NCBI GenBank assembly: GCA_029975765.1
Contig: JARKOK010000529.1
Location: forward strand, 1 to 43,476
Length of the DNA stretch: 43,476 bases
Reading direction: 5' to 3'
Origin: Aggregatilineales bacterium
Lineage (GTDB): Bacteria > Chloroflexota > Anaerolineae > Aggregatilineales > Phototrophicaceae
Shown here: positions 8,001 through 16,577 of the stretch, in pieces
How positions within the stretch are numbered: position 1 is the stretch's first letter
How the letters are laid out: each line of letters begins with the position of its first letter
Program-made: the position numbers and the translations under genes
Notes under the pieces: generated by a model
Told to the model about the DNA's origin: nothing
The model's database searches: none
The model's input: only the letters and a program-made list of their open reading frames with translations

Positions 8001-8840
8001 TCACAATTCCATGCGCTCGCGGCGCTGGCCTGCCAGCGCAAATACATTGCGGCGGTGCAGTTGTGGCGCGGCGCCGCTCAACATGATCCGGCTTTTGCCA
8101 CAACTTTCAATATCAATCGCATCCAGCGCGCTTTCCGGCATCGGGCTGGTCAGCGCCCGGTCTACGGCTTCACTCAGTTTCAACAGGTAATTCACATCTT
8201 CGTGGATTTTTTCTTCAACTTCACCGCGCAGAATGACCTCGCCATGTCCCTGGATGACATTCTCAAAATTGCCGTTTTGCAGACTTTTTAACGATGCCAG
8301 AAAGTCATCAAAACTGCCATCCACAAAGTACGGAATAGGCATCAGGGTATCCGCCGCAAACAACGTGCGATCCTCTTTGATCTGCACGACTATCGAATCC
8401 GGGCTGTGACCGGGCATCGAAGTTAAAAGAAATGTTTTATTACCCAGATGCAGCGCCATCGAGCCGCCATCAAAAACCAGATCAGGCAGTACCAGTTCCA
8501 CATCGCGCAGCTCTGGCGAGGTGGCTTTAGCGTGTTCGAGACTCTCACGCCCGCGTTTCTCCAGCAGTTCCCGGCAGCGCGCATGAGCGATCACCCACGC
8601 ATCCTTAAAAAAGCAGGTGCCGGTCGTATGGTCGGCGTGAAAATGGGTGTTAATAATGTAACGAATGGTTGTGCCCAGACGCGCTTCCACAAATCGTTTA
8701 ATCAGCAGCGTTTCTTCAGGATAAGCCATCGTATCAATTAATACCGCGCCCTCACTGGTCACCACCACGCCTGCTGTCACCTGCGCGTAGAGATCGCTGG
8801 TAAATACATATATATCGTCGGCAACACGTTCTCGCTGCAT
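8001..8840 (-). CDS. Metallo-beta-lactamase-fold hydrolase
   Basis: A 279-residue MBL-fold protein. The dinuclear zinc motif is intact: THFHADHT (HxHxDH), a distal His in PGHSPDS, the Asp in AADTL, and a final His in GHGEV. The arrangement resembles glyoxalase II-like and quinoprotein-relay-type hydrolases rather than true beta-lactamases. There is no signal peptide, so it is probably cytoplasmic. Its substrate cannot be told from the sequence. It starts at ATG 8840 with only a weak ribosome-binding site, and has its own candidate promoter. greA follows on the same strand. Confidence 0.85.
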   Translation of the reverse strand: MQRERVADDIYVFTSDLYAQVTAGVVVTSEGAVLIDTMAYPEETLLIKRFVEARLGTTIRYIINTHFHADHTTGTCFFKDAWVIAHARCRELLEKRGRESLEHAKATSPELRDVELVLPDLVFDGGSMALHLGNKTFLLTSMPGHSPDSIVVQIKEDRTLFAADTLMPIPYFVDGSFDDFLASLKSLQNGNFENVIQGHGEVILRGEVEEKIHEDVNYLLKLSEAVDRALTSPMPESALDAIDIESCGKSRIMLSGAAPQLHRRNVFALAGQRRERMEL

Positions 8841-8888
8841 AAATTCTCAATACATACTCAGGCTTAATCACCAGACGGGTGGAAAGTC

Positions 8889-8917
8889 AGTATAGTAAGT
8901 TGCCGGTGGAAAATCAA
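8889..8917 (-). promoter_or_regulatory. Candidate promoter for the MBL-fold hydrolase
   Basis: Read on the minus strand: TTGATT (8917-8912), 17 bp, TATACT (8894-8889). The expected start is about 40 bases before the ATG at 8840. It shares the intergenic region with a plus-strand promoter. Confidence 0.5.
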
Positions 8918-8936
8918 GATTTGAACCTCTCGACTA

Positions 8937-8964
8937 TTGTGAGACTGCCGAGGCTGGCTAAAAT
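8937..8964 (+). promoter_or_regulatory. Candidate promoter for the SH3b/CARDB binding protein
   Basis: TTGTGA (8937-8942), 16 bp, TAAAAT (8959-8964). The leader would be about 57 bases, ending with GGGAGAAGGA just before the ATG at 9028. This intergenic region therefore seems to hold divergent promoters. Confidence 0.45.
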
Positions 8965-9027
8965 CAAATATGAATCCTATTCAGACTCTCTATCTTTAAA
9001 AAACAGTTTTGGGAGAAGGACGATCTC

Positions 9028-11148
9028 ATGAGGCATCAGGTATTACGCAGGTTGACCGTTCTCGGACTGCTGGCCGGATTGATTGTCGCGCTGACGGCGG
9101 TCCGGGCGCAGGGGCAGCCCGTCTTTCGCATCGGTGTGCTGGATGACACCCTGGGGGACATCGCCACCGGCGCGTCACTGGCCGTCAACGAAATTAATAC
9201 TGCGGGCGGCATCCAGGGCGCAGATGGCACATTTTTCCGCCTGGAACTGGTCGTACAGCCAACCGATAATCTTGCCACATCGGTCGCTAACCTCAATCAG
9301 GCAGCGATCATTGCCGCGCTGGGGCCGGAGTCAAATGCGGCAGTTCTGGATAACCTGCCCCTGCTGCAATCCCTGAATGTGCCGGTGCTGACGCCGGCGA
9401 CAGTGGATACCCTGCTCACATCGGACACCTCCGGTCGCATCTTTCGCACCCGCGCCGCCGAAATTCTGCGTGGGCGCGCGCTGGCAGATTACCTCATTAA
9501 CGACTTACAGGTGCACCGCATCGCCACCGTACAATTAGGTTTTGATATTGACATCACTGCCGGGGTCATCGGCTTTTCCGAAGCCTCACGCGCTCTGGGT
9601 GTGACGGTACAGCCGGCGCTCATCATACAAAACCCGAACGATAACCCCACCATCATCGCCCAGGTCATTCAGGCCAATCCCGAAATCGTTGTCCTGTACG
9701 GCGAACCGGGGGCGACCGGGAATTTTTATGAAAGCCTGCGGTCAGCGGGCTGGTCAGGACTGACCGCCTATAACGACACCCGTGCCCCGGCCTTCCGGCA
9801 GGCCGTCGCCGCCGAGCGCCTGGCAAACATCATTTCAACCACAACCTGGCCGTTTACGGCGCGGGACGCGGTCAGCAGCACCTTCCGTGAGAACTACATT
9901 TTCACCTTTGGCAGCGTGCCTACACCGATTGCCGCCGCCAGTTACGACGCCGTATATTTGCTGGCCGAAGCGATTCGACGCCCCGGCGAACTCCAGAATA
10001 ACCTGCTGCAACTGCAAAACGTGCAGGGCGTACAGGGCATCCTCAGCCCGGCCATCCTGGGCCGGGGTGAAACCAGCAACAACGTGGCCGTCGTGCAGTT
10101 GAATCAATTCGGTGTGCCGCAGGTGCTGGCGCGTTTCCAGGGCACGGAACGTATTCCGCTTGATCAACTGGTCACGCGGGCCACGCCAACCCCTGCCGCC
10201 ACCCCCACGCCGCAGGGCGTCGTTGCCACCATCACACGGGCTATCCAGAATGTTCGCAGCGGTCCCGGTTTGAGTTATGACGTAATCGGCCAGCTGAACC
10301 AGGGTGAGCAGGTGCAGATTATCGGCGCGAATCTGGATTTCTCATGGCTGGTCATTCAGTTCCGGGGACAGCAGGGCTGGATTTCGCGCGCCATTCTGGA
10401 AGTATTTGGCAACCTCAACTCGCTGCCCATCATACAACCGCCGCCGACTCCTACGCCGCTGCCCAGCCCGACCGTACCACCGCTGCCGGACATCGTGATT
10501 GACTCGGCCTTTGTCACACCATCTCCCATCATCCCGAATGTACCGTTTACCGTCAGCGTCACGGTGCGGAACGCCGGCGGCGCAAACGCCAGTCAATTTG
10601 CCGTTGCCGCCACCTTCCCCCCGAATACGGTTTATGCTTCGGCCTTTGTGCCCGGTCTGGGTGCTGGACAGAGTACGATTGTCAATCTCGTCGGCACGCT
10701 GGTAAACACCGGTTTCTATTCCGTCGCCATTGTCGCCGATCTGAACAATGAGGTGCAGGAACTGAACGAAACCAACAATACGCTGAACTTCAGTTATACG
10801 ATCAACCGGCCTACAATTCGGCAGGCGTCACAAATCCTCAACCCCGGCGACACCCTCGATCTGGAAGGCAACGCTGTGCAGGGTGATGTGAACTGGGATG
10901 CCAGCGCCACCGCGCTGAACGCGCTGTTTGGCGCCAGAATTGCGGTGCTGGCGAATATCAACCTGGGTACCATTCACTGGGACCTGATTGATCCGAATAT
11001 CGTGAATCTGACAAGCATTCCGGCAGCTAACCTCATTCCGGGCGCGGTCATCGGCATCATCACCGCCGACGGCAATCGCGGGGCGATGCGGGTAGACAGC
11101 CTGGCGAATAACCAGCTCGCTCTGACATTTATCGTTTTCCAGCAGTAA
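9028..11148 (+). CDS. Secreted periplasmic-binding-protein-like receptor fused to SH3b and CARDB domains
   Basis: A 706-residue protein with an N-terminal signal peptide (hydrophobic to about residue 24, then AVRAQGQP). Residues about 30-385 match type-1 periplasmic-binding proteins of the branched-chain amino-acid (LivJ) class, with IGVLDDTLGDIATGASLAVN and GGIQG near the start. A TPTPAATPTP linker leads to a bacterial SH3 domain (about 395-460, NVRSGPGLSYDVIGQL), a second Pro/Thr linker, and a CARDB-like beta domain (about 480-590, VRNAGGAN and NETNNT). A further beta-rich segment follows to the end. No permease or ATPase is nearby. The SH3b and CARDB modules suggest wall or surface attachment, so it may be a sensor or scavenger and not a normal transporter component; that is inference. 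Confidence 0.87.
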   Translation: MRHQVLRRLTVLGLLAGLIVALTAVRAQGQPVFRIGVLDDTLGDIATGASLAVNEINTAGGIQGADGTFFRLELVVQPTDNLATSVANLNQAAIIAALGPESNAAVLDNLPLLQSLNVPVLTPATVDTLLTSDTSGRIFRTRAAEILRGRALADYLINDLQVHRIATVQLGFDIDITAGVIGFSEASRALGVTVQPALIIQNPNDNPTIIAQVIQANPEIVVLYGEPGATGNFYESLRSAGWSGLTAYNDTRAPAFRQAVAAERLANIISTTTWPFTARDAVSSTFRENYIFTFGSVPTPIAAASYDAVYLLAEAIRRPGELQNNLLQLQNVQGVQGILSPAILGRGETSNNVAVVQLNQFGVPQVLARFQGTERIPLDQLVTRATPTPAATPTPQGVVATITRAIQNVRSGPGLSYDVIGQLNQGEQVQIIGANLDFSWLVIQFRGQQGWISRAILEVFGNLNSLPIIQPPPTPTPLPSPTVPPLPDIVIDSAFVTPSPIIPNVPFTVSVTVRNAGGANASQFAVAATFPPNTVYASAFVPGLGAGQSTIVNLVGTLVNTGFYSVAIVADLNNEVQELNETNNTLNFSYTINRPTIRQASQILNPGDTLDLEGNAVQGDVNWDASATALNALFGARIAVLANINLGTIHWDLIDPNIVNLTSIPAANLIPGAVIGIITADGNRGAMRVDSLANNQLALTFIVFQQ

Positions 11149-11164
11149 GGTAAGTAAGGGTGAC

Positions 11165-11190
11165 AGGGGCAGCCTGTAGTGGCTGCCCCT
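11165..11190. terminator. 10-bp hairpin between convergent genes
   Basis: A perfect inverted repeat, AGGGGCAGCC (11165-11174) and GGCTGCCCCT (11181-11190), with a six-base loop. It sits between the stop of the SH3b/CARDB protein and the stop of the M23 lipoprotein. No T-tract follows on either strand, so termination is plausible but unproven. It also resembles the intergenic palindromes found later. Confidence 0.55.
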
Positions 11191-11193
11191 CAA

Positions 11194-12327
11194 TCACGGT
11201 TTCAACTGAACGTCAATCCAGGTGGTGCGGTTAGGAAAGACATAGATCATTTGCTGGAAGCGCACGCGCCCGTTCTCACTGACGGTTACGTTATAGTAAT
11301 TGGCGGGTAAATCGCCCAGCACAAAGTTTTCGCCAAAAACCGAATCGGGATTCACTGTATTGTCCGCATAGGAGAAAGCATAGCGGCTGATGTCGGTGGA
11401 CTTGACCTGTAAGGTTACATCATACAGCACCGCGCCGCTGGCGTCGGTCACACGTCCGGCCAGCGTGCCAAATCCCTGAAACGGAAATATCCAGAGTTCA
11501 GGATTACGTGTCGCCCGGTAGTTGTACGCCTCGCCCACACGCACTTCAAAATGCAGGTGCGGCCCAAACGCCACGCCGGTGCCACCCACCACACCAATCT
11601 GATCACCCTGCCGGACCGCCTGCCCGGTGGTGACATCCACCCGGCTCATATGACCGTACAGCGTAAAAACTGGCTGCCCGTCCGCCGCTTCGAACGGGTG
11701 CTGAATAACGACGAGATTGCCGTAATAGGCGGTAGATGGGCCAAACTGCTGGCTGTTGTCATCACCGGCATAAAACACCGTACCATCAGCCGCCGCCCGA
11801 ATCGGTGTGCCGGTGGGATTTTCCATATCCACACCCAGATGAACTTGCAGCCGCCCGCCCGAAGTGTTGCCATACGGATAGGTGCGCGCTACCCAGTTGG
11901 TGCCGCTGTCCGCAATCGGGCGGCGCAGGCGGTAATGGTCAGCGATCTGGCTGGCCGGGTCGGATGGCGGCGGTGTCCATGTTGGCACGGGTGTGTTGTT
12001 CGGATCATTAGCCGGGTCGGTCGGCGTCGGTGATGCAATCGGCGTAGCGGTCAGCGTCAGAGTTGGCGTTAAGGTAAGGGTTGGCGTCAGCGTCGGCGTT
12101 AAGGAAGGGGTGATCGTCGGCGTGGGGCTGGGCGTAAAAGTCACCGTCGGCGGAAGCGTCGGGGTACGGCTGGGCAGTGGATTCGCGGTCGGCACGGCGG
12201 TCGCACCCTGTGCGGCAGCACTTATACCATTGGATGGTGGAATGGTCGCGGCAAAGGGCGTAGCGACCGGCTGCTGCTGGCAGGCAGATAGCAGCAGCAC
12301 GAGCAGAAGGATCGTGAAACCTGTCAT
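11194..12327 (-). CDS. M23 (LytM) peptidase-domain lipoprotein
   Basis: A 377-residue predicted lipoprotein; the lipobox LLSAC puts the lipidated Cys at residue 16. A Thr/Pro linker covers about residues 20-125. The M23 peptidase domain follows with its full zinc set: His163 and Asp167 in HLGVD, His226 in YGHMS, and His257/His259 in GPHLHFEVR. It should cut peptide cross-links in peptidoglycan or regulate an amidase. The last 95 residues look like a carboxypeptidase-regulatory beta domain (AGRVTDASGAVLYDV). It lies 15 bp after the mucin-like gene and is the last gene of a three-gene envelope cluster. The ATG has little Shine-Dalgarno signal. Confidence 0.9.
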   Translation of the reverse strand: MTGFTILLLVLLLSACQQQPVATPFAATIPPSNGISAAAQGATAVPTANPLPSRTPTLPPTVTFTPSPTPTITPSLTPTLTPTLTLTPTLTLTATPIASPTPTDPANDPNNTPVPTWTPPPSDPASQIADHYRLRRPIADSGTNWVARTYPYGNTSGGRLQVHLGVDMENPTGTPIRAAADGTVFYAGDDNSQQFGPSTAYYGNLVVIQHPFEAADGQPVFTLYGHMSRVDVTTGQAVRQGDQIGVVGGTGVAFGPHLHFEVRVGEAYNYRATRNPELWIFPFQGFGTLAGRVTDASGAVLYDVTLQVKSTDISRYAFSYADNTVNPDSVFGENFVLGDLPANYYNVTVSENGRVRFQQMIYVFPNRTTWIDVQLKP

Positions 12328-12342
12328 ATTGAAACTCAGTGA

Positions 12343-14448
12343 TTACGACTCGTCATCATCAACAAAAGCCGGCGGCGTGGCTGGCGAACGTGGTACGCCG
12401 GGCGGCTGATTCGACAGCCGCGCCAGCGCCGTTTCGTCAATTTCCTGGCCGTTATAGCGGCGGTACAGCGCCGGGTTCTCAATCGGATCAACCGCATATC
12501 GCCAGCGGCGGCGGCCCACTTCGCGCAGTACGGAACGACATTCCGAACAACGCACGATGCGCCGCGCGCGAGGAATTCCCAGAAACCGCTCCTGCCGCGT
12601 CTCAACCCGCAGTTCGCCGCGCTGGCAAACCGGGCACGGCTGCACAACAAAACCGCCCGCGTATCGTTCCATGCCTCGCAGACCCAGCCAGTAGAGACCC
12701 GCATAACCCAGCACCAGCAGCAGCCCAACGCCGCCAACCACCGCCTCTGGTGGCAGGCCGCCCGGCAGAATAGTAGCAGGTGACGTTACCGGCGAAGCTG
12801 TTGGCGAGGGGACTGCCGGCAGTACCGCCGCGTCAGTCGCCGTCAACGTCGGCGGCAGGCGCGTTGCAGTAGCGGCCAGCGGTGTCAGCGAAGGCCGCGC
12901 CGTGCTGGTCGGCGCAGGGGTATTTATCGCGGTGAGTGTCGCAGTAGGCGTGGCCGTCGCGGTAGCTGTCGGTGTGAATGTATTGGTGGGCGCGGCGGTC
13001 AGCGTGGCAGTGGACGACGGCACGGGCGTATGGGTTGGAATCGCCGTTCGAGTTACCGTCGGCGTAAAGGTGGAGGTTGGCGCGGGCGTATCCGTCGGTA
13101 TGGTCGTCGCGCTCGGAACGGCGGTCGGTGTATGACTCGGCGTACGGGTTGGAACACGAGTGCGTGTTAAGGTTGGCGCGGGCGTATCACTGGCAGCAGC
13201 AGCCAACGCTGCCTGAGTCGGCGGCTCGGTCGGTACGGCCGTGGGTGTGTGACTCGGTGTGACAGTGGCCGTCGGCGCAGGCGTATCGCTCGGTACAACC
13301 GTCGGCGTATCTGTCGGTGTGGTCGTGGGAGTGGCCGTCGCGGTGGGCGTGACCGTCGCGGTAGGGGTAACGGTGTCACTGGGCCGGATGGTTGGCGTGT
13401 CAGTGGGCGGTGGTGTGTTGGTTGCTGTCGCTGTCGGCGCAGGGGTATCACTCGGCACAGCCGACGGCGTAGCCGTTGGAACGGCTGTAGGGCTGGCTGT
13501 CGGCTGCGGTGCAGTCGTCGCGGTCAGAGTGACGGTTTCCGTTGGTCTGGGCGTTGAGGTTTTGCTCGGCGTTGGGCTGGGCTGGCGGGTGGCCGTTAAC
13601 GTCACTGTCGGCGTAGCTGTAACAGTCTCGCTTGGCGCGGGGGTTAACGTGGCCGTTGCTGTCCAGGTCGGTGTATTCGTGGCGGTAGCGGTCGGCGTAT
13701 CAGTTGCCGTAGAGGTTGCTGTCGGCGTGGCCGTCGCGGTCAGAGTCGCTGTCGGGCTGAGCGTGACGGTGGCCGTCGGCGTGGCGCTGGGTGTGTGGGT
13801 CGCGGTGAAGGTTGGCGACGGCGTAAGGTTATCCGCCGCGACCACCGGCAGCGCCTCCACATCGGTCGCCCAGCGTACCGTTTCATAGGCGACCCAGCCA
13901 AAACCATCGCCCAGCCGGATCATCACCCACGTCCGGTCAGCATTTCGCGCCACTGGCTCAACCACTTCGCCAGCATGTAAATCAGCCAGCCGCAGATAGG
14001 TACGGCCTGGGCCGGCGCGCACGTAAACACTGCGGGTAGTCGCCCAGATCCAATCACCGGTAGGTGTAGCTGTGGGAAAAAATGGTGTGGCCGAAGCACG
14101 CCCCGGAATGGGCGACGGTGTAAGACTGGTTTCGCTCAGAACGGGCAGCGCGTCAATATCTTCCAGCCAGTACGCCAGATTTCGCTGAATCCAGCCAAAA
14201 CCTCGATAGTAACGAATCAGCACCCAGTCGCCGGCCTCGTTCCGATTAAACGGCGCGACAATGCGACCCTGCTCCAGCGCCCCCACCCTGGGATACTCGC
14301 GGCCTGGGCCGCCGCGCACGATCGCCTCTGGTACCAGAATCCGGCTGGCGTCCGGTGTCGGGGTAGCCGTTAACGTCGGGATGGACTGCGCGTGCGCTTC
14401 CATACCGCTCATGAACAGGCAAACCAGAATGATCAACCAACGTTTCAA
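12343..14448 (-). CDS. SH3b-SH3b protein with mucin-like stalk, TM helix and cytoplasmic zinc ribbon
   Basis: I read this as a 701-residue protein starting at TTG 14448, with GAGGTG just upstream. The start gives LKRWLIILVCLFMSGMEAHA as a signal peptide; the ORF track's earlier start runs into the preceding gene. Two SH3b-like domains follow (VRGGPGREYPRVG and VRAGPGRTYLRLA). Next comes about 345 residues of Thr/Pro/Ala/Ser repeats, one TM helix (VVGGVGLLLVLGYAGLYWL) and a cytoplasmic tail with a Cys4 zinc ribbon (CPVC, CSEC). The layout is that of a surface receptor or wall sensor with an extended stalk, possibly O-glycosylated. The zinc ribbon inside the cell is unexpected. No enzymatic domain is seen. 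Confidence 0.85.
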   Translation of the reverse strand: MKRWLIILVCLFMSGMEAHAQSIPTLTATPTPDASRILVPEAIVRGGPGREYPRVGALEQGRIVAPFNRNEAGDWVLIRYYRGFGWIQRNLAYWLEDIDALPVLSETSLTPSPIPGRASATPFFPTATPTGDWIWATTRSVYVRAGPGRTYLRLADLHAGEVVEPVARNADRTWVMIRLGDGFGWVAYETVRWATDVEALPVVAADNLTPSPTFTATHTPSATPTATVTLSPTATLTATATPTATSTATDTPTATATNTPTWTATATLTPAPSETVTATPTVTLTATRQPSPTPSKTSTPRPTETVTLTATTAPQPTASPTAVPTATPSAVPSDTPAPTATATNTPPPTDTPTIRPSDTVTPTATVTPTATATPTTTPTDTPTVVPSDTPAPTATVTPSHTPTAVPTEPPTQAALAAAASDTPAPTLTRTRVPTRTPSHTPTAVPSATTIPTDTPAPTSTFTPTVTRTAIPTHTPVPSSTATLTAAPTNTFTPTATATATPTATLTAINTPAPTSTARPSLTPLAATATRLPPTLTATDAAVLPAVPSPTASPVTSPATILPGGLPPEAVVGGVGLLLVLGYAGLYWLGLRGMERYAGGFVVQPCPVCQRGELRVETRQERFLGIPRARRIVRCSECRSVLREVGRRRWRYAVDPIENPALYRRYNGQEIDETALARLSNQPPGVPRSPATPPAFVDDDES
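12790..13800 (-). repeat. Low-complexity Thr/Pro/Ala codon repeat tract
   Basis: This stretch encodes the mucin-like stalk. The same short units recur, such as SDTPAPTATVT and SHTPTAVP. Because codons of the ACN/CCN/GCN type dominate, the opposite strand is also free of stops and gives Val/Gly-rich phantom ORFs. The tract is likely prone to length change by slippage or recombination. Confidence 0.85.
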
Positions 14449-14503
14449 CCGGCACCTCGGCGCATTATGGTAACACGAACCCACCGCATCTACCAGAGGC
14501 CGG

Positions 14504-15187
14504 CTAACTGCCCATAATGGCAAAATCTACCGCCGGGGGAACGGCTCTGCCATCCACGAAAAGCTGCACTGACCAGCGCCCCGGGCTGAAGGCGACGTCA
14601 TCCGGCGTGATAAAGTACCACAGGCAGAAATCTACCGCATCCCGCGACACCGTCCAGTCGTCGCGGAAGACCACCTGCCCTTCATATGTCCATTCCACTG
14701 TCATCACCGTTCCGGCACGAATCTGGGTTGCCCGTGTCGTCACGTAAATGCGCTCCACACTCTGCGTAAACTGATTTTGCAGGCTGTTGGCGCAGCCATC
14801 TGAATTGCGAATGCTGCTGGTGACACCGGTGTTCAGAAACTCGGTTGTGACCACATTACCGAAGTTCATCTCCCCCATCGGCATATCGGCAACTTCTGGC
14901 GCGCTGCCCACTGCGCGCGCTGGCGTGGGCGGAATGAGCGCCCGCGCCGTTGCCAGAAGCTGCTGGTTCACGCTGTTCATTTCGGCAATTTGCGTTTCGC
15001 CGGCCTCAACCGTTGCCTGTATCCGTTCCAGATCAGCCTGCGCCGTTTCGGCAATCAGAGTTGCCTCGGCCACAATAGCCGCGCCTTCCGCTTGCAGCGT
15101 TGCCGGAACGTCCGGCGCATTGAATACCTGACATCCACCTGAAAACGCCAGCAGACCTATAACCCAGATTGTCCATCGTACCCGCAT
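14504..15187 (-). CDS. Predicted lipoprotein with coiled-coil and beta domain, function unknown
   Basis: I choose the ATG at 15187 (227 residues) because AGGA lies nine bases upstream and a TATAAT box at 15226-15221 would put the transcript start close to the GTG used in the ORF track. The N-terminus is hydrophobic and ends in FSGGC, a slightly irregular lipobox. Residues about 30-80 are Ala/Glu-rich and probably helical (AEATLIAETAQADLERIQ). A beta-rich domain of about 120 residues follows, with two Cys (DGCANS and DFCLW) that could form a disulfide. I do not recognise a named family. It is the first gene of the cluster with the SH3b and M23 proteins. Confidence 0.78.
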   Translation of the reverse strand: MRVRWTIWVIGLLAFSGGCQVFNAPDVPATLQAEGAAIVAEATLIAETAQADLERIQATVEAGETQIAEMNSVNQQLLATARALIPPTPARAVGSAPEVADMPMGEMNFGNVVTTEFLNTGVTSSIRNSDGCANSLQNQFTQSVERIYVTTRATQIRAGTVMTVEWTYEGQVVFRDDWTVSRDAVDFCLWYFITPDDVAFSPGRWSVQLFVDGRAVPPAVDFAIMGS

Positions 15188-15220
15188 ATAAACACATCCT
15201 GCTTTCACCGCGAATTTACA

Positions 15221-15226
15221 ATTATA
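15221..15226 (-). promoter_or_regulatory. Perfect -10 box upstream of the lipoprotein gene
   Basis: On the minus strand positions 15226-15221 read TATAAT. No good -35 box is seen 16-18 bp upstream, so an activator could be needed. The expected start near 15214 leaves about 27 bases before the ATG at 15187. Confidence 0.4.
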
Positions 15227-15328
15227 CCCGCTTTAACCGAATGGATAGAACTGCTGTAACCCGGATTTAACCACCTGTAAGCCCACGATACCGCACCGCC
15301 GGAGATGGAGCGTAGCCGGGGTTCAATG

Positions 15329-15338
15329 ACAACGTTGT
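15329..15338. promoter_or_regulatory. Short perfect palindrome ACAACGTTGT, possible operator
   Basis: A 10-bp perfect palindrome in the gap between the divergent lipoprotein and Fbp-like genes, about 110 bp upstream of the latter. It does not resemble the Fur consensus. The rest of this 262-bp gap (15188-15449) shows no convincing ORF. Confidence 0.2.
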
Positions 15339-15449
15339 GACCGACAAAGCCAAAACTTGACCGCTGGCGTAGAAATGGACGTTTATCATCGTTCACAATA
15401 AAGCGGCATGATCGTTATCAACGTCTCTTATGGAAAGGAACACGTTACC

Positions 15450-16463
15450 ATGCGGAGAGGGTCTTTTACTGTATTTGGGCTGCTGGTTGTTTTACTGGCG
15501 CTGATGCCTATCACTGCCACCGCGCAGCCAGCAGTTGAACGGTTAGTTGTTTACTCAGGCCGCTCAGAAGGGTTGATCGGCCCAATTTTGCAGCAGTTTA
15601 CCGAAGAAACCGGCATCGCAGTGGATGTGCGTTATGGCGGCACAGCCGAAATGGCCGCGACGATTCTGGAAGAAGGCGCTAACAGCCCGGCAGATGTGTT
15701 TATTGCGCAGGATGCCGGGGCGCTGGGGGCGCTGGCCGCCGCCGGACGTCTAAGCGTCCTGCCGTCCGATGTGCTGGAGCGGGTTCCATCGCAGTATGTG
15801 TCATCGGCGAGACAATGGGTGGGACTGTCCGGTCGCGCGCGGGTGCTGGTTTACAACACTGATCTGGTGCAGGCTGATGAGCTGCCCGCCTCTATCCTCG
15901 ATCTGACTCAGCCCGCATGGAGCAGTCGAATTGCCTGGGCGCCTACCAACGGCTCGCTGCAAGCGAATATTACCGCCATGCGCGTGCTGCTGGGCGATGA
16001 TGTGGCTCGCGCCTGGCTGGAGGGCATGGTCGCCAACGGCGCAGCGGCTTACGACAATAACGACTCGATTGTACAGGCCGTCATCAATGGCGAAATCCCT
16101 GCCGGGCTGGTGAATCATTACTACGTGTTTGAGTTCAAGGAGCAGTTCCCCGACGCACCGATTGCCATTCACAATTTTCAGGCGGGTGATGTCGGCGCGC
16201 TGGTCAACGTTGCCGGCGCGGGTATCGTCAGCAGCAGCCCGCGGCCGGGTTTAGCCCAGCGTCTGCTTCTCTATCTGTTGGGTGGGAATGCCCAGACCTA
16301 TTTCTCGATGGAAACCGGAGAATATCCGCTGGTGTCAAACATACCCGCCAATCCGGCTGTGCCGCCGCTCGACCCTGCCCTGGCGCCCAACATTGATCTG
16401 AGCCAGTTACAGGACTTGCAGGCCACACTCGAATTGATGCAGGCCGCCGGCGCGCTGCCCTGA
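15450..16463 (+). CDS. Fbp/AfuA-like substrate-binding protein (iron(III) class)
   Basis: A 337-residue type-2 periplasmic binding protein with a signal peptide ending near ATAQPA. The opening RLVVYSGRSEGLIGPIL and the ADVFIAQDAGALG segment are typical of iron(III) and related anion binders (FbpA, FutA, ModA superfamily). LVNHYYVFE contains the adjacent Tyr pair used by FbpA-like proteins to bind ferric iron. The ATG at 15450 has AAAGGA upstream; the ORF track start at 15408 lacks one. No permease or ATPase gene follows. A 12-bp hairpin and tRNA-Arg come next, so the protein is encoded alone. Confidence 0.87.
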   Translation: MRRGSFTVFGLLVVLLALMPITATAQPAVERLVVYSGRSEGLIGPILQQFTEETGIAVDVRYGGTAEMAATILEEGANSPADVFIAQDAGALGALAAAGRLSVLPSDVLERVPSQYVSSARQWVGLSGRARVLVYNTDLVQADELPASILDLTQPAWSSRIAWAPTNGSLQANITAMRVLLGDDVARAWLEGMVANGAAAYDNNDSIVQAVINGEIPAGLVNHYYVFEFKEQFPDAPIAIHNFQAGDVGALVNVAGAGIVSSSPRPGLAQRLLLYLLGGNAQTYFSMETGEYPLVSNIPANPAVPPLDPALAPNIDLSQLQDLQATLELMQAAGALP

Positions 16464-16478
16464 CAGGCGGCTGACTCT

Positions 16479-16521
16479 CAGGCCGCGCGGCGGCGGTATA
16501 CCGCGCGGCCTGGCTCATTTT
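16479..16521 (+). terminator. Terminator with perfect 12-bp stem after the Fbp-like gene
   Basis: Arms CAGGCCGCGCGG (16479-16490) and CCGCGCGGCCTG (16501-16512) with a ten-base loop; TTTT follows six bases later. The stem is very stable. The distance to the T-run is longer than ideal, so efficiency is uncertain. Confidence 0.7.
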
Positions 16522-16537
16522 CGGTTCATTCCGAGAC

Positions 16538-16566
16538 TTGCTCTGGTGAGAAAAGTCTGATAAGAT
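16538..16566 (+). promoter_or_regulatory. Possible promoter for tRNA-Arg
   Basis: TTGCTC (16538-16543), 17 bp, TAAGAT (16561-16566), ending 11 bases before the tRNA. Both boxes are moderate matches, but the position is right for a tRNA gene. Confidence 0.35.
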
Positions 16567-16577
16567 AACAGTAGAAT

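Noticed and set aside
13259-13888. 209-residue Val/Gly-rich ORF on the plus strand
   Set aside because: It is the antisense of the Thr/Pro/Ala repeat in the mucin-like gene; the codon bias of the repeat removes stops on both strands.
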